Source: Apium graveolens (taxonomy: Eukaryota > Streptophyta > Magnoliopsida > Apiales > Apiaceae). Taken from it: a stretch of 64,000 nucleotides of DNA. Numbering within the stretch: the first letter of the stretch is position 1; each line of letters starts with the position of its first letter. The stretch spans positions 300,575,957 to 300,639,956 of the forward strand of contig NC_133650.1 in the NCBI RefSeq assembly GCF_009905375.1, written 5' to 3'. The translations under genes were made by a program, and so were the position numbers. Positions 9,867-24,089 of the stretch are shown piece after piece. The notes beneath the pieces were generated by a model. That model searched no databases and was not told the origin of the DNA. It saw nothing but the letters and a program-made list of their open reading frames with translations.

Positions 9867-10239
9867 GCTTAAAAGTGCCTTTTTTTAGTAGTGATTTTTT
9901 CAACTTTTGCCCCAAAATTATGGAAGTAAAGACATTCTCTCATATCACATCTTCCATAGATTCTAGCAGCAACAATAAAAGGAAAGAACTTATTCTAGTA
10001 CGCAAATTTCATTCTTCAGCAACCCTAAAATCTAACATCCAATGTTCTTATACAACAAACAAAAAGACCGCCTAGACAGAGCCCTGAGGCAACTAAATTA
10101 CAATAGATAGGATGATAAACCTTCTAAAAACAATAATACATAATGAGATTACATGGATGTAGGAAAAGAAGTAACAAAGAGACAAAGAGGGTTATAGAAA
10201 ATTATATAAAAAATAATTCAAAATGTATGCCCCGGCTTA

Positions 10240-12437
10240 TTATCTTGGACCAGATAATTCAAAAGCATGTAGGTTGTCGGTTGAGTCTAGAATCCATTCA
10301 GAGGTCCGATGAGGAGCTAATTCGACGTCTTGATGGATGACCTCCACCTTTTGCCACTCCTCCCACTTCTCTGCAAGGCCGTCACCTTCAAGCATTCTGA
10401 CTACCTCTGACATCTTGGGCCTTTCCATTGGTGAGCCTTGGGTACACAGCAATGCTACTTGAATAAGCTGTTCCACCTCAGTGTCAACGTAATTGTTTTT
10501 CAGGTCAGGATCAACCAGCATTTCCAACTTCTTCTCTTTTAAAAGGCTTTTAACCTGGAAGAGATTGCCAAGCAAAAGCTAAATAATAAAGAAAATGACC
10601 GCAAATACCAAATAGATAGAACAAAGTTCAAGGAAAAAAGAAACTCCAAATAACACTGAGCACTTCTTTAGGAGCAATTTACTGGAAAGGAGCGTCAGTT
10701 ACTAGAATCATCATCATAAATGCAAAGGGTGAAATATAAAGTAAACCAAACATACCCAATCCAAAAGCATAACATCATCATCGTTGGCAAGTCGAGCGAG
10801 ATCAAATGCCCTCTGTCCGGTTATCAGCTCTAAGAGCATAATCCCGTAACCGAAGACATCAGTCTTCTCTGATGACTTTCCTGTGGAGAGGTACTCTGGA
10901 GCTATGTGCCCAATGGTGCCTCTTACAGCAGTCGTAACATGGGTATCCTTGTAATCCATAAGCTTAGCTAACCCAAAGTCACCAACAACAGCCTCAAATT
11001 CTTCATCCAATAATATATTTGCTGCCTTCACATCGCGATGTATAATTTTGGGATCACAATGATCATGCAGATAAGAAAGTCCTCTTGCAGATCCTAATGC
11101 AATCCTCTTCCTAGTTGGCCAATCAAGGGGTGGTTCCGATGGTGGACGCTCTACATTTGCCAAAAATAATGTATGTAAATTTGTAACTTACCAGTCAAGA
11201 GATTCATATAAAAATCAACGACTAACATAGCTCAACCAATTCATTAAAAGATGGTGAAGAAAGATTGTACCAGATGTCACTACAACTAATCTAGACAATT
11301 TGAAACATTGATTACATGGATGCTAATTCTATCATATCTATTATGGCCGCCGGTCCATAACATGCGATGGTTGCAAAATATCTGCCCGCGGAAATTTTCA
11401 GCGGCTAGGTGAAACCCTAAAAAAAATTAAGGCTAGATAGAGTGACATGGCCCACTGCATTTACATCATTTTTCAGTGTTAAACCTATCCACGGAAATTT
11501 ATAACGGATAGATGGTTTCAGCAATCAATTGCTAGGGACCCGGACCCATCTATTATAGTTATTTTTAACTAGCTGTAGCACATAAAGCAAGAAAATATGT
11601 CAAAAAAGCAGAGAGAAATATACAAGAGTGAAACTAGACGGGCATCCATTCTGGAAACAAGGATATTCTGCTTAGGCTAATAACACAGATCCACATCACC
11701 GTATAGAGTAACTTTTAAATTTGTGTTTTTAATAAGACAAACACTTTGTTAGTTCTGGCATGTCATAACTGAGATACCTCTTAAACATGATGCAACACTT
11801 CCATTGGCCATGTATGGATATACAAGCAGCCGCTCTGTAGGTGTCATGCAAAAACCACGTAGCCGCAGAAGATTTCGATGCACAGCCATGCTAATCATTT
11901 CCACCTCTGTTTGAAACTGCAGCTCACCACCTGGCGTTCGTTCTTCTTTTAGCCTTTTAACTGCCACAAGTGAGCCATCTGCAAGGCGTCCCTTGTATAC
12001 CTTACCAAATCCACCTCTTCCAAGGATGTTACTGAAAGTATCGGTTGCAACTTGTAATTCTCGCAAAGAAAACCTCTTCAGCTGACCCAGGTGCACTTCT
12101 GGGTCCTCTTCAGCTGAGGCAAAATGATAGAGGTAAAGACAGATTCTAAATACAAAATGCGCTTGAATAAATTGTAAGTTGCATGACTGACCTGGGACAT
12201 CAAAGAAATGTTCTCGAGGTTTCCTTCGTCGCCACCAAGCGAATGCCATTGCAGGTGCAGCAAACAGTAAAGCAGCACCTGCAGCCACTCCTCCAGCAAT
12301 AGCTCCAGTTGGACCATTTTCTCCTGCAGTAGTACATACAGACAAAAAAATTACAACTAGATTGCAGATCCAGAAACAGCAAGTTTTTCCATGTCATTAA
12401 CATTTAAAGAAAAAATTCTACGTGTTTAGCATCTGGT

Positions 12438-12484
<47 letters not shown>

Positions 12485-15400
12485 GTAGTGCAATAGAACA
12501 AGTTATATTAAATAATATGGTAACATAAGCAAAAAGTTAAGAACCAAATCACCTGGAGGCGGTACGGTTGACGGTGGGATAAACGGAGGAGGTGGAGAAA
12601 ATGGTGGAGATCCAGGGCAGGGTCTCCCAGTAACGGGTCCACATAAATTCAGATTATTGGCAAAACTGCAAGTTATAATCCAAATATAGGACGTAGAGGA
12701 AAATATTAGCTTAGATTACATTACAGAAATAAGAACCTGAACATAAAAATATCTACTAGCACGAAACCTGATGGGAGTGAACAGAGAAAATGAGCCATTG
12801 TCCGGTACTGGTCCTGATAACCGATTGTTTGATAAATCCCTGATGACCATAGTTAGAGGTACAACTCAAACACACACAACAATGAATTTTTTTGGAATAA
12901 CTGTACTTGGTAAATTGGAGACACAATTTTGCAAGAAAAAAATCACAATAAGAACTTACAGAACTTGAAGAGTTGTGACATTAGTCAGTGACATTGGAAT
13001 TGGACCAGAGAGGCTGTTGTTATTGAGACGCCTATCCACACACACAGGTGATAGAATCAACATTACTTAAAAAAATAATAGAAATGTGAAAAGTAAATAA
13101 AAAATGATTCAGGAAGTGAAGAAATTGTATACAAGAATCTTAGCCTTGTAAGCTTTCCTAGTGTATCTGGTATGGGTCCAGTGAAGCTATTCATGTAGAG
13201 GTCCAAGCTCACCAAATTTGTCAAATTCCCAAGATCATTAGGGATCGGTCCACTTATATTATTACTATAAAGCTCCCTGTCATGATTAAACTGGAGTTTA
13301 AAAATTGCTACAGCATATATCAAAAAAGAAATCATAAATCAACAAAAAGACAAAAAATCAGTTTAGTATTATATAGAAGTATTTAATCAATAATAAAATA
13401 AAACAGTTTGGTTAGCAATCTAGGAATCCGGTGATACCACCTATAATGTAACACCACCATATATAGAAATAACCATTCAATTTTAAGTCTACAGTATCCT
13501 TCCTTTATTCAAGAAAGTAAGACTGGAATCTGGTAGACAATTGTGTCAAGCGCACACCTATCAACTATAAGCTGCATGTCAATTCATATCAAATAGTGTA
13601 TGAAACCAGAATCCCAGATGTAGCTCAGCCATGACCATTAAAACTATATATTGCATAAGGCACATCAATACACAAAACCTCCTTGGGGGTTACATGCAAA
13701 ATGAAGCGCCTTTATCGGACAAAGAGAGCGAAAAATTGCTACCACTTACTGTAAAAAAGGACAAAAAGAGAGAAAAACTGCTACTGGTTACTATTTTGTA
13801 CAACCAAAGCACGGACTCTCCAAACCTAGTACACACTTTTATATTTGCGGTTCGTATTCATGGATTGACTTACGACCTCATATTGGCCAAGCTGAACCAT
13901 TTCATGTTCAATTTCATGACTTGTTTGATACGAGAGAAAAAATAGAACTTAAAATATAATCAGAAAGAACGTACATAGAGAGAAGCCAAGCATTTATACT
14001 TCTAAAAACAGAAAATGAAAAAGCTTTTAACCTATTAGCCCAAGAAAGATAAAGCAATCACTTCCACTCCTGGTCTATATATCCCTCGTCCATAATTACT
14101 GAAGGTCGAGGGTTCAAGCAATTGAGCCTCCGTGGAGGCAATGTGTGCATGAGTATATAAATTTCTTGTAATTGACCTTGCCCAAAAAATTTATCTATTA
14201 TGTAGCACGAGACTGATAGAAAATTCTGGGACAGACCACACTATTTAGATGCTGAAAGAAACAGATTAAACGAGACTGAGATGCTCTGTAACGAGTCTCG
14301 CTTTTAAGGCATCAATGCCTGCACCAATTTATGCACACCCAGTGAACTGAAACACCAGGAAGTTGTCTTAAATAAGGTGATATATAGCTGTTTTGGGACC
14401 GAAAAAACAGTTAGTTGGCTTATATAAGTCATCATAAAACTATATTTTAGGACTAAATGAGTGTACAGTAACTGCAGACAATAACAAGAAAAGTGTTATC
14501 GGTTTCTCATACCATGTATCAACTAAAATTTAAAAATTAACAAAATAAAGCATATAAACACCGAAGGATTTAGGTCATTAACAGAAACTAACTTGCTCCA
14601 CAGTTTAATGTGCCCCATAGTTATTGTCAGAATAACGTTTGTTACAAGATAGCCAAGTTGCCACCCAAATGACAGGTATAGAGACAATAATTCTTCACAA
14701 AATAGCAGTAAGCAGAGCATTTTAAGGTTCAACTTACAGGTACTGTAAATTTTTCAACTGACCGAGAGGAACCAACTGACCAGACAATGCTGCATTCCCA
14801 AGATCGCTGCATGAAGACAACCATAATTATCAGCACCAGTTCAACACAATTATATATTTCTAAAATCTATACAACTACAATATATATATATATATATATG
14901 CAAACATAATCCAGTTAACCACACGTGTAATTTTCACAAGAGATCACCAGAAACCTTTCTAACAGCATAAAGATGAGGATTTCTATAAATAAATATTTAT
15001 ATAGTAACAGATTTTCATTTAACCATCCGAAATAAATGATCTTTTCAAAAAAACTAAATTGAGAAGAAAACTGGAGACATGGTAACTGCCCCTTTTGGAT
15101 AAGGATTCTCTGTAGTCTGTACTTCGTATTTGAATAGAACACCTTAAACACAATATATTCTCCTTTACAATTTACTCATTATCATGTGCTCATAAGTTAA
15201 TAGAGTAAGTGACCTACACTCTTATAACACTGTTTTCATTGTTACATGTGACATGAAACCATGTGCAAGGGTTTACAAGCGTCGGATCCCAGCTCTGCAG
15301 GACATTGTTAGGGTCTTGTAAACTAGTCCGTAAGCTGTGTAATGCATCACCTGTCGAGATAGTGCTTCCGTTAATCGCATGTCATAATAAAAATAAATAA

Positions 15401-16866
15401 ATTTAACACAGTTTTTTTTTGCAGATCACGACAGATTGAAGACGTCACTTGTCAAGGATAGTGCATTTAATAGGTACCTATGATGGCTTATTATATAAGG
15501 GGTAGCCACTATCAGGGAACAGTATGATTATCTACATATGAGAGTTGGGACATTATCAGTAAAAACTAGTTCCACGAAGCATCAATGAGAAATTTTATAA
15601 TAATGAAGTGATTTAAACAGTTACTATGATTGCTTTCTCCCTCTAACTAGGGTCAGGCTGGCGGCCGGTCCAGGGATTAAATTTGTAATTTATTAATTTA
15701 TAAGAGAGAATGTATAACTTATTAATGTATAGGTGAACTTCACGCGCCTTCTAGCAGGTAAAACAATACAAAGTGAGAGAGAGAAAGGCAACTTTCTATT
15801 CTTAACAGATAAATAGTAACAGAAGAGTTAATCCCGAAAATACACTTACGCAACAACAGATATCCAGATATATAGGCCACAAGCGACAAAAAGGTGTTGA
15901 TTATAGTCACGACAAATATGAGAGACACGAGGAATTGTTTTCCTACATATCGTTAAAGATATGCCATCATGTGTGCGTAATATAACATCCTACATAACAG
16001 ATTAGTTTCCCTTTCCCCATATATTTGCAAGTATGGCATCCCATGTGGAGCATAACATGCCTCGCACTTGCACGTGCATAATTAAACACACTACGTACTT
16101 GGGTGAAATGCTCTAATTTAATTACATGCACCATATTGAAGATTCTGTGCATACCTCCTAAAGCTTTTACTCGGGACACATATGGTATTTCAACAAGTAA
16201 TCAATATCCTTTATTGAAGCAGTTTAAAAATTGGTGCTCAGGTGAAGCAACAAGTAATACATCAAATTTCCCTAAAAAACAAACTCCAACTCGGTCAAAG
16301 AAGATTCTCGGCACACTAGCTGCTACTTTGAGAAAACACTGGTTTTACCTAATTCTAACTCTTCTCTAACAATACCAAAGTTCATATACACCTATTAAGC
16401 ATGTCACTATCATATGATTTAGGAAATAAGCTTCTTCTACTATCAACCAGATTCCGTTCCCCTAAAGAAATAAAACAAAAATCCCAAATAATTTAGTCAT
16501 ATAAATTTCCAGAAAAACGAACAATTAATTCATTAGTCATTTTCACTAAGGTCACCATCATCAAACACAAATATAATCAACAACCACCTCAGACATTCCA
16601 TTCAACTAACTCATTAAAAACTTAATTACATTCCAATAAAACACATTAATTAACATCCAAACAAGACATAACCAAACTAAATCCATCAATTAAACACAAC
16701 AAAAACAAACAATTCATTACATCATTCACAACCAACACCAACCAAAACAACAAAAACAAACATAAGTTCAGACAAAAGTACCTTCCATATTTGCAGAGAT
16801 CATGAGAACATAACCAAACATTAAAATTAAAAACACGAAAAGCGAAACAGCGATCTGTTGCGCCAT
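10240..16866 (-). CDS. SERK: SERK-family LRR receptor kinase, copy A (11 exons, 621 aa)
   Basis: Plasma-membrane co-receptor kinase: in this family it pairs with ligand-binding LRR kinases in brassinosteroid, immune and embryogenic signalling. Exons (minus): 16782-16866, 15218-15350, 14738-14806, 13133-13276, 12960-13031, 12768-12839, 12553-12665, 12192-12323, 11778-12113, 10756-11150, 10240-10554. All introns are GT-AG, and the 1866 nt stay in frame. Domains: signal peptide (1-24), LRR cap with [16 protein letters not shown], LRRs in exons 3-6, Pro-rich SPP hinge (exon 7), transmembrane segment (exon 8), kinase with [20 protein letters not shown] and DFG, and tail ending [10 protein letters not shown]. 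Odd: exon 3 is 69 bp, not 72, giving LVPLG; and FSNILGRGG lacks two residues present in copy B. Start chosen for the signal peptide. The long introns look ordinary. Confidence 0.95.
12439..12484. repeat. (AC)n-(AT)n microsatellite in SERK-A intron 7
   Basis: About 18 AC units followed by AT units, between exons 7 and 8 of the gene. Confidence 0.95.
14879..14900. repeat. (TA)n microsatellite in SERK-A intron 2
   Basis: About ten uninterrupted TA units. Confidence 0.9.
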
Positions 16867-17300
16867 ATCTAAACTTTACTCTCATACAAAACCCTAGAAT
16901 GCAGTTAATATAAGCAATGATTTTGTGTGCAATAGTTTTACATATGTACAAATCTAGAGGGTTCGATGTGAAGGAAGATCTGTGTAAGATTAGAGGAGAG
17001 TATTAAGACATGTACTGTAATAATTAAGGTACTAGGGTTAAGTACTTTAGTTTGTTTTGTTTTGTTTCTCTCTCTAGAACATAACTGAAAATGGGGGTGA
17101 TTGGAGGTGGTGTAGTGTAGTTTCTCTCTCTAGAACTTAAAGTGTTTAAGTGTGTGTTTTGCTTTTTTGTTTAGTTTCTATCTCTACACTTTCTGTTTGT
17201 GCAGAGAGAGATTGAGGAGAGAGTGTGTTTGAGTTATTACGTCTTACATTTGGACCGTTTTGGTCAATGGTGCGACGTCGTTTTCTGCTGTTTTGTGGCA
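16867..17300 (-). promoter_or_regulatory. SERK-A 5' untranslated region and proximal promoter
   Basis: Upstream of the copy A start the strand that will be transcribed is rich in pyrimidines: CTCTCT-type blocks appear (as their complements) near 17070, 17125 and 17200-17225. Pyrimidine-rich leaders and promoters are common in plant genes. No clear TATA box could be singled out, so the transcription start is unknown. Confidence 0.45.
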
Positions 17301-18311
17301 GGGGATAGCGTGATTAGTTTTGAAAATTTTCTTGCTTTTACCGGACCATTTGAGAAATCTTAAAATAATTAACAACTGATTTATAAGTGATAAATAAATG
17401 AAAATTTATAAATTTTATAAGTGTTTAAATAATTGATTTATATGTCGGATTTCTTTTCACTAAAATAAATAATTTTTAAATGCAACTATCTTAATTTGTG
17501 AATTTTAAATTTAAATAACATTTATAAATATATATTTTAAAATTAAAATTAATAAAAAAATCAAAAAATCAAAAAATGTTAAAAAAAAAGTACGTCGTTA
17601 CTAACATTCAACTTATCAGCTTATAAATTGTAAATCCAACTTATAAATTGGGTCGACAAACACTCATTTATAAGTCAATAAGCCACTTATCTATACTGTA
17701 CGCGAAACATGCATTCGTTTGGTCGGTTGGCTAACACATTCCTGGAAATTATGTTAACACCTTCCAAAATAAAGTTTAGACAAATATAATTTTATTAAAA
17801 ATATTATATCATGTATATAATATAACTACAAACTCTATGAATATTATCCAACTTAATTTCTAATTGCGCTCTACTTCTTTCTTACCACTTTTGTAGGAAA
17901 TCAAATACTTTCAAAATTAATTTTAGTAATTCAAATTATAATATAACAAAATAATTAATAATTCAAGAAAAATTTGAAAAATTTGAAAAATAATATTTAA
18001 AAATTATAATACCAAGTCATCCACATATACCACTTCTATTCAAGACTCCCAATTTACTATAGGCTCTGCACCGACACGAAAGCGACCTATAGATCGTAGT
18101 AAGAGGACATTTTAAGATTTTAATTATCTAAAATTTGAATCCTTCAATAATATGATGTATAGAAAATAATATGTAAATATTTGAACTTCATTAATCTCAA
18201 TCTCGAATAAGTGGAAATACATCTGTCGCGTAATAGTGCACCTATGCGCTTATTATTTTTTATAATTTATATAAAATAAAAAAAATATAAAATTGCAAAT
18301 ATTATAATTAG
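17301..18311. other. AT-rich intergenic DNA
   Basis: No gene found. Near 17360-17420 and 17590-17690 related blocks such as TTATAAGT and AACTTATAAATTG occur in opposed orientations, hinting at a degraded MITE. A similar block (AAATTCAACTTATAA) occurs at 8070. Confidence 0.4.
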
Positions 18312-18339
18312 CTCGTGCATGGCACGGGTTATATGCTAG
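18312..18339 (+). mobile_element. Helitron 3' terminus signature
   Basis: Hairpin CTCGTGCATGGCACGGG (18312-18328), then a short spacer and CTAG, followed by T. A short GC-rich hairpin just before a CTRR end is the Helitron 3' signature. The matching 5' TC end was not identified, so the element length is unknown. Confidence 0.6.
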
Positions 18340-19660
18340 TATTTGGTAGTACCCAAACTGGTAAATATATTATATTTTATATTTAACTTTTTCATGATTT
18401 GTCATTTCAGTCCATTTTTTAATTCAATATCATTTTTGTAATACATAAGATTTATTCGTTAACTTCTTATAATTTTTTTGTTAAATTTAGATGACACAAT
18501 CGAATTTGGATACTTTTATATTAGATATGAGCTGGTTTAAACACTTATTTTTATGAATGTACTTTTCTTAATTTGATTTTACTTTTTAATTTTATGACTT
18601 TATCACGATTTACGGGGAAAATATATTTAAAAATATGTTTTTTATCTCGAAAAGTGGCCCTAAAAAATCATTTTTTCATATAAATGATATATATATTTGC
18701 CATTTTCAAGTATTTGAAAAAAAAAACTTCTGACATTTAAAATAAGAGCGTCTAAATTCGAATTCATCATGTCAATTTCTATAACAAACTATAAAAGTTA
18801 ACGAATAAATCTCAGGTATCACTCAAATTTAAATAAGATATTACATTGAAAAAAGACTAAAAAGGAAAATTACTGTAAAGTTAAGAGGTGTGTACTCAGC
18901 CAAGATTTCATATTATATTTTTGAATTCTTGAAATTAAGAGTTATTCGGTTTGGATTTTTAAAATAAAATAAAATTTGTTGGTATTCAACAGAAATTGAA
19001 AATAATGGAGTACTTAATATAATTTTATAAATAATGGAGTACTTATAGAGTTGATAAAATTTGAAATAAAATATAAAATCAATAATTGAAGGCTGTAATG
19101 CTATCATTTCATAAGAACTATTTTTTGTTATTAATTATAGTAATAAGTACATTTATTTTACAATACCACTGAACATGTTCTTAACTGTAGAGTTAAAGGT
19201 AAATAGTTTGAATGGATAATATAATGACACAATTGGAGATGATAAAAAAGAACACAATGAGCATGTCGTCCCAAATCAACAAAGGAAAATAGCTTTTTCC
19301 AGGAATAAAAAACGGCTTTATAAAAATGTTAAAGATCTCATGTGACATTGGCATGCTCAGTTACATTTTGTTCCCTTTTTTTCTTCTTTTCTAGACCTTT
19401 TGGGTCACATGTTAAGTCCTTTTCATATTTCAACTCCATGTTGTCCGATATTGGGATACTATAAGTGAAATTGTTATATTCATTGCTATAATATAATACC
19501 AAAAAATTGTTATATTCATTACTATAATATAGTCATTTTACATCTAAGATTGGACTTACTCTAAGACCAAATATTCATTTATGCATTTATCCATCAATGT
19601 ATATATATGTATTGGAGTTGAGTTTTATGATTTTATTACTATATTATAGGTATAAGACTA
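18340..19660. other. AT-rich intergenic DNA, no gene seen
   Basis: No ORF with family features. Only a short direct duplication around 19465-19535 (AAATTGTTATATTCATT repeated) stands out. Confidence 0.4.
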
Positions 19661-19679
19661 AATATGACTATGCAAGAGA

Positions 19680-20900
19680 CTTGTTCTTATACGCGCACAA
19701 GGCCCGACGGGCGAGTTTCGGCCGGGGCCTGAAATATACGGGCTTTTCAGCCAAAAAATGAACTTTATTTTGACTTTGACCGGACCGTACTTTTTATAAA
19801 ACATTTAAGCATTTTAGGTTCCCGATGCGGGCCGCGTATCCTCGCACCGAAAATGATGGGAATTCCGAAATTATTTCTGGTACGGGTCAGGAAACGGGGA
19901 AAATTTCAAAAAAAAAATTCGGAAACGGACAGAGACGGTTTTTTTATGTTCACCCGACCGATCTCCGTTCCAATCTCCGTTCCCGACCAAAATTTTCTCC
20001 GTTTTACAAAATACTTATATATTCTTATTTATGTTCAAAAGATATGTAAGTGTGAGGGGACAATTTGCATTTTATATGTTATTAGAGATATTTTTTTTAA
20101 ATATTATTCCTCTCTAAGTATAGAGCATGAGTAGAGTATTTCAAATTTACTTTGATTTTACATAAAGATTTCATGTGGTCAAGAGATAAAAAAATTTAAT
20201 TAGGAGTGTAATATTTAATTTTTGTTACTTTTTTTTTCAACATCTTACATGAAAAAAAAAAGTTTAATAAAAATTTTAGTTTAAATAAAATGTCCCTGAT
20301 TCCCCACTGTGATCCTCGTTCCCCCTTTGGACCAGGGATGGGAAATGGGTCGGGGACGGGAATTAGGTTTGAAGTCGGCGACCGGGGCACGACACTATTC
20401 GGTCCCGAAATGACCCGACACTCATTCCTAAGTCGGGCTTCTTCCAAAGCCTGAACTATCGCGACCCGATTTATTTAAATTCGATAATTTTTTGTTTGTT
20501 ATTATTATTATTATTATAAATCAAATAGAAAATATATATTTTACATGTTTTACGATCTACCAAATTAAATGCCAACAGTGGTTCATTTGTTTATTAATTT
20601 AACAATAAATTAGTAGCCTATTTTGTGTTTCGTCTACATTTTATTCATGTACGATAAATTCAAATATATAAGTTAATATTTAAATGATAAACTTATATAT
20701 ATATATATGTCTATATATATATTCATATATTAAAAAAAAATATCATGTTTAAATTAGACTTTTAACGAGACCGGGTTGAAATCCGGGCTTTTGAAGAGAC
20801 TGGGTCGAGTCAGGCCGAGTTTTGGCTAAAACTATATGGCATGTTCAAGGCCTTAAGTCTGGCCTGGACTGTCCGGACTGAGCTTGATCGGCCTTTTGAC
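19680..20900. repeat. GC-contrasting repeat block, unclassified
   Basis: Three islands rich in CCCG, GGGTCGGG and GGCC words (about 19690-20000, 20295-20470 and 20765-20900) separated by AT-rich DNA, unlike the surroundings. The words occur in both orientations, consistent with inverted-repeat ends of non-autonomous DNA transposons. ORFs here are short and low in complexity and I do not support them as genes. Confidence 0.4.
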
Positions 20901-21909
20901 CGTTACATCATTAATAGTTAATCTTATTTTTCTCAAAATATTTGTTCTTTAATATTTTCGGAGTATTTTAAGTTTCGTAAAAATAATATAAAATATTGAG
21001 TGAGAGTCTCTTGAAATACCTTGACTATTTTCACCTAAATTATAGATAAAGAAACAAAATATAATAATTTGAAGGTGCTCTCGACCATTTTATTTATTTC
21101 AATACTCTTATATTATTCTTTAATTTTCATTAATTTTCCTTTTATTACATTTAGTTTAAAATTTTCCAGATTGATAAAAAAAATTATCATTTAAAAAAAA
21201 CACTTTACTAGGTAAAAATAAATTTGTGTAATTTTATTGTTTATTTTGCCCAATCACAATATTTTTATTAATTTTAGAAAAACTGACTTTGAATAGGTAA
21301 ATACATATTTGCAAATGGCTGTTATAGATCAAAATTATTCCTCTCCTCTATGTAATCTATACTATACTTTAATAACTGGCTTGTGATATAATTTGATTCA
21401 AGAATTATTCCTAATTTTGGTTATTAAAAAAATAAATAAATAGTGATATATATTCACTAAACTAAATTATTAAACTACTACGCACACAGTCTACTTATCT
21501 ACTAAACTACAACCAGAGCTTATCCTATTATTAAAAAAATAAAAAAATAGTGTTATATATCCGCTAAACTACTAAATTGTTAAACTTCTAGATATAGTAT
21601 ATTTATTATACTAAACTACGGCCATATGTTATCCTATTATTTTTTTATAAATTTATTATCATTATATATTTATATAAATAATTTTAAAATTATAATATAA
21701 CCGGATAAATAAAAAATATATATATTAACGGCAACTCGTGCATCGCACGTGATTTCAACTGTAACATAATATGCAAATACACTAATCACGCAAATAAAGA
21801 TGTGCATTATATATATAATTTTATTTTAAATATATTTTAAACAAAATAATTTGTCAGAAGTGTAATTATTTACGTGAAAAAGCATGTAAATTGGTTCACT
21901 TAATATTAA
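20901..21909. other. AT-rich intergenic DNA with a Helitron-like hairpin
   Basis: No gene found. CTCGTGCATCGCACGTG at about 21735 resembles the hairpin of the local Helitron ends but no CTRR end follows at the right distance. A TCTATACTATAC string at 21356 resembles a Helitron 5' start. Confidence 0.35.
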
Positions 21910-22092
21910 TAGAAAAATGTTATTTTAAAGCAAGTATTTTATTTTCAGAGTAAAAAAAGTATGAAAGCCAAAATTATTCTCAAATTCTTTTTTATATTTT
22001 GTTGTTTTTATTGGATATGCAAGGACATTTTGTCTTTTTATACTTCACTTGAAAATAAAATATTTACTCTGAAATAACATTTTTTTATCAAT
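21910..22092. mobile_element. Foldback/MITE-like inverted repeat
   Basis: AAAAATGTTATTTTAAAGCA...TATTTTATTTTCA at the left is inverted at the right (TGAAAATAAAATATTTACTC...AATAACATTTTT), giving arms of roughly 45 bp around a central AT-rich loop. No target duplication assigned. Confidence 0.6.
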
Positions 22093-23756
22093 ATATTTTT
22101 AGAATAGTTATTTTAACCTCGGGGCTCCACTGTTCGCTTTTTATAAAACATGGACATCTTTTAAACTCTTACAACCCTTTTATATTTTCATACCACTACA
22201 CCATGAAATTATTATTCACGTCTATTATAATCATTTAATAGATGGGAGTTATAAATATTCAAATATTTATTTTTTTAGAATAAAAAATATGTATTATACA
22301 AATAATAAAAATATGTGTAATGATTAAAATTCATTTGTACAAAAAATCATTTATATGAACAACGTTTTTAAGCCACTAATTTTCATCCCAAACCAATAAC
22401 AAATTTTTTATACAAATTATTAAATTTTAGCTCAAATGCAAAATTTTTTGATCACACGATTCAGACAAAATTAAAATAGGTGGGAATATCACGAATTTAA
22501 ATGTGAATCTTCTCATAAATCATCACTTCTCATTAATTATCAACATGTGATTATTATATCCACCATCGTCTTCATAATCACAATACTTTGAAAATAATAT
22601 AACCTGATCAAAGATTATCATAGATAAATGAGATATGGTCGGAGTGAGGATTGATCGAACGAATTTGAAGCCGTTAAAGATGAAAGATAGGTGGTCAAGA
22701 GAAAGATAAATGTACATATACAATATGATCTATGAAGAAGTTGATTTGAAAGATTAAGTCCTTGCTCCGAGTTTTTTAATGGGAAGGAAGCAAGTGATTG
22801 AGAGGTAAAGTACTTTCATCTCATTTTTTGAGTGAAAACTTTTAAAATGGAAGTGTGTTAAATTTGCATTTATCACCACTTACTTTCGTTCCTTTTTAAA
22901 ACTCGGGAGCACAATTACGAAGGAAAGTGAAACTACTTTACTTACCTTACACTTGTTTCCTTCTTTTTTAAAACCCGGGAGTAAGGAAGGTGGACAGAGT
23001 GTAGTCGGAGGGTGACATAAATGAGTAGGTAGGAATTCTTTGAAATAAGTTATAGGAATAGTATGAAGTATGAATATGCGTAAAAGTGATAATCAGTGCA
23101 TTAAAAATGTTGTGACGAAAATTTAAATTGAAAATGTGGGTTTTAGATTGATTCTCCTTGAGTGCACAAGATTGTCATTAATATATTTAATTAAAATTTA
23201 TAATCACAACTTTTGCGGTAAACCGGACATAAAAAAGTATTTAGTTTGCAAATCTTACATGTAAGTAAACAATTAGACTTAATTTTACTTTTAATAAACA
23301 TATAAAAAATATGTTGACATTATAAGTTTTCATTTATTATGCGGTGCGACTGAAATAAACAGTACCTTGTGTTTTGCATTTTTACCGTGTGCTGACAATA
23401 TCGATAAGTTCTTATAATATATATGAATGATGAATGATAGAAAATAGAATGCATAGCACATTGTGCTTTGCAAGACTTTTTCATTTTTATTATAATCTTC
23501 TATAAAGAAAATAAAGAAATGACAATATAATTATTATAATAAAAACCATTTGATGTTTTAGAATTTCAAATATGTAACATTTTGCTAAACTCTAATTCAT
23601 ACTCTGAAGTCAAAAGGAACTATTACCAACTACTTTTTCCAAAAAAATAATTTATTACCAACTACTAAAATTTAAATTAATCGACATGCGGAGATTATTT
23701 CAAAAAATGAACCGATGATCGTAATATGAAATATAAATTCACGAAATCAAATGTGT
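22093..23756. other. AT-rich intergenic DNA, no gene seen
   Basis: No supported gene. Around 22760-22990 related blocks (AAACTCGGGAG, AAACCCGGGAG, and inverse CTCCGAGTTTTT) suggest a degraded inverted-repeat element. Confidence 0.35.
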
Positions 23757-23784
23757 CCCGTGCTTTGCAGGGGCTACATGCTAG
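23757..23784 (+). mobile_element. Helitron 3' terminus signature
   Basis: CCCGTGCTTTGCAGGGG hairpin followed by CTAG and T at 23781-23785, the same arrangement as at 18312. One stem base differs. Element start unknown. Confidence 0.55.
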
Positions 23785-24089
23785 TTTAGATTCTAAACTT
23801 ATTCTAACATATAGCATAACTGAAACACGCATTTACACAATAAGTTAATTTCTATAATTACAACATTAAAAATAAAAGATAATTTTTCTCAACAACCTTT
23901 TTCTATATCCATTTCTAGCTTAGCAAATGTGTGCAGAATCTTGCAGGTTTGTGACCACCCTTTGTCCAGTTAATCTTGACCCTTGATCTTCTATTCTTCC
24001 AGCTACTTTATAGACTTTTCAATCCAGTGAATAGATCATTTGTTGACTGATAATCTTGAATCTTGAACTTGTCTGCATTCTGAATTTGA

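Noticed and set aside
19825..20447. Short ORFs on both strands
   Set aside because: They lie in an inverted-repeat-like GC-contrasting block with low-complexity translation; no domain seen.
21725..21760. A further Helitron end at the CTCGTGCATCGCACGTG hairpin
   Set aside because: No CTRR terminus follows within the usual short distance.
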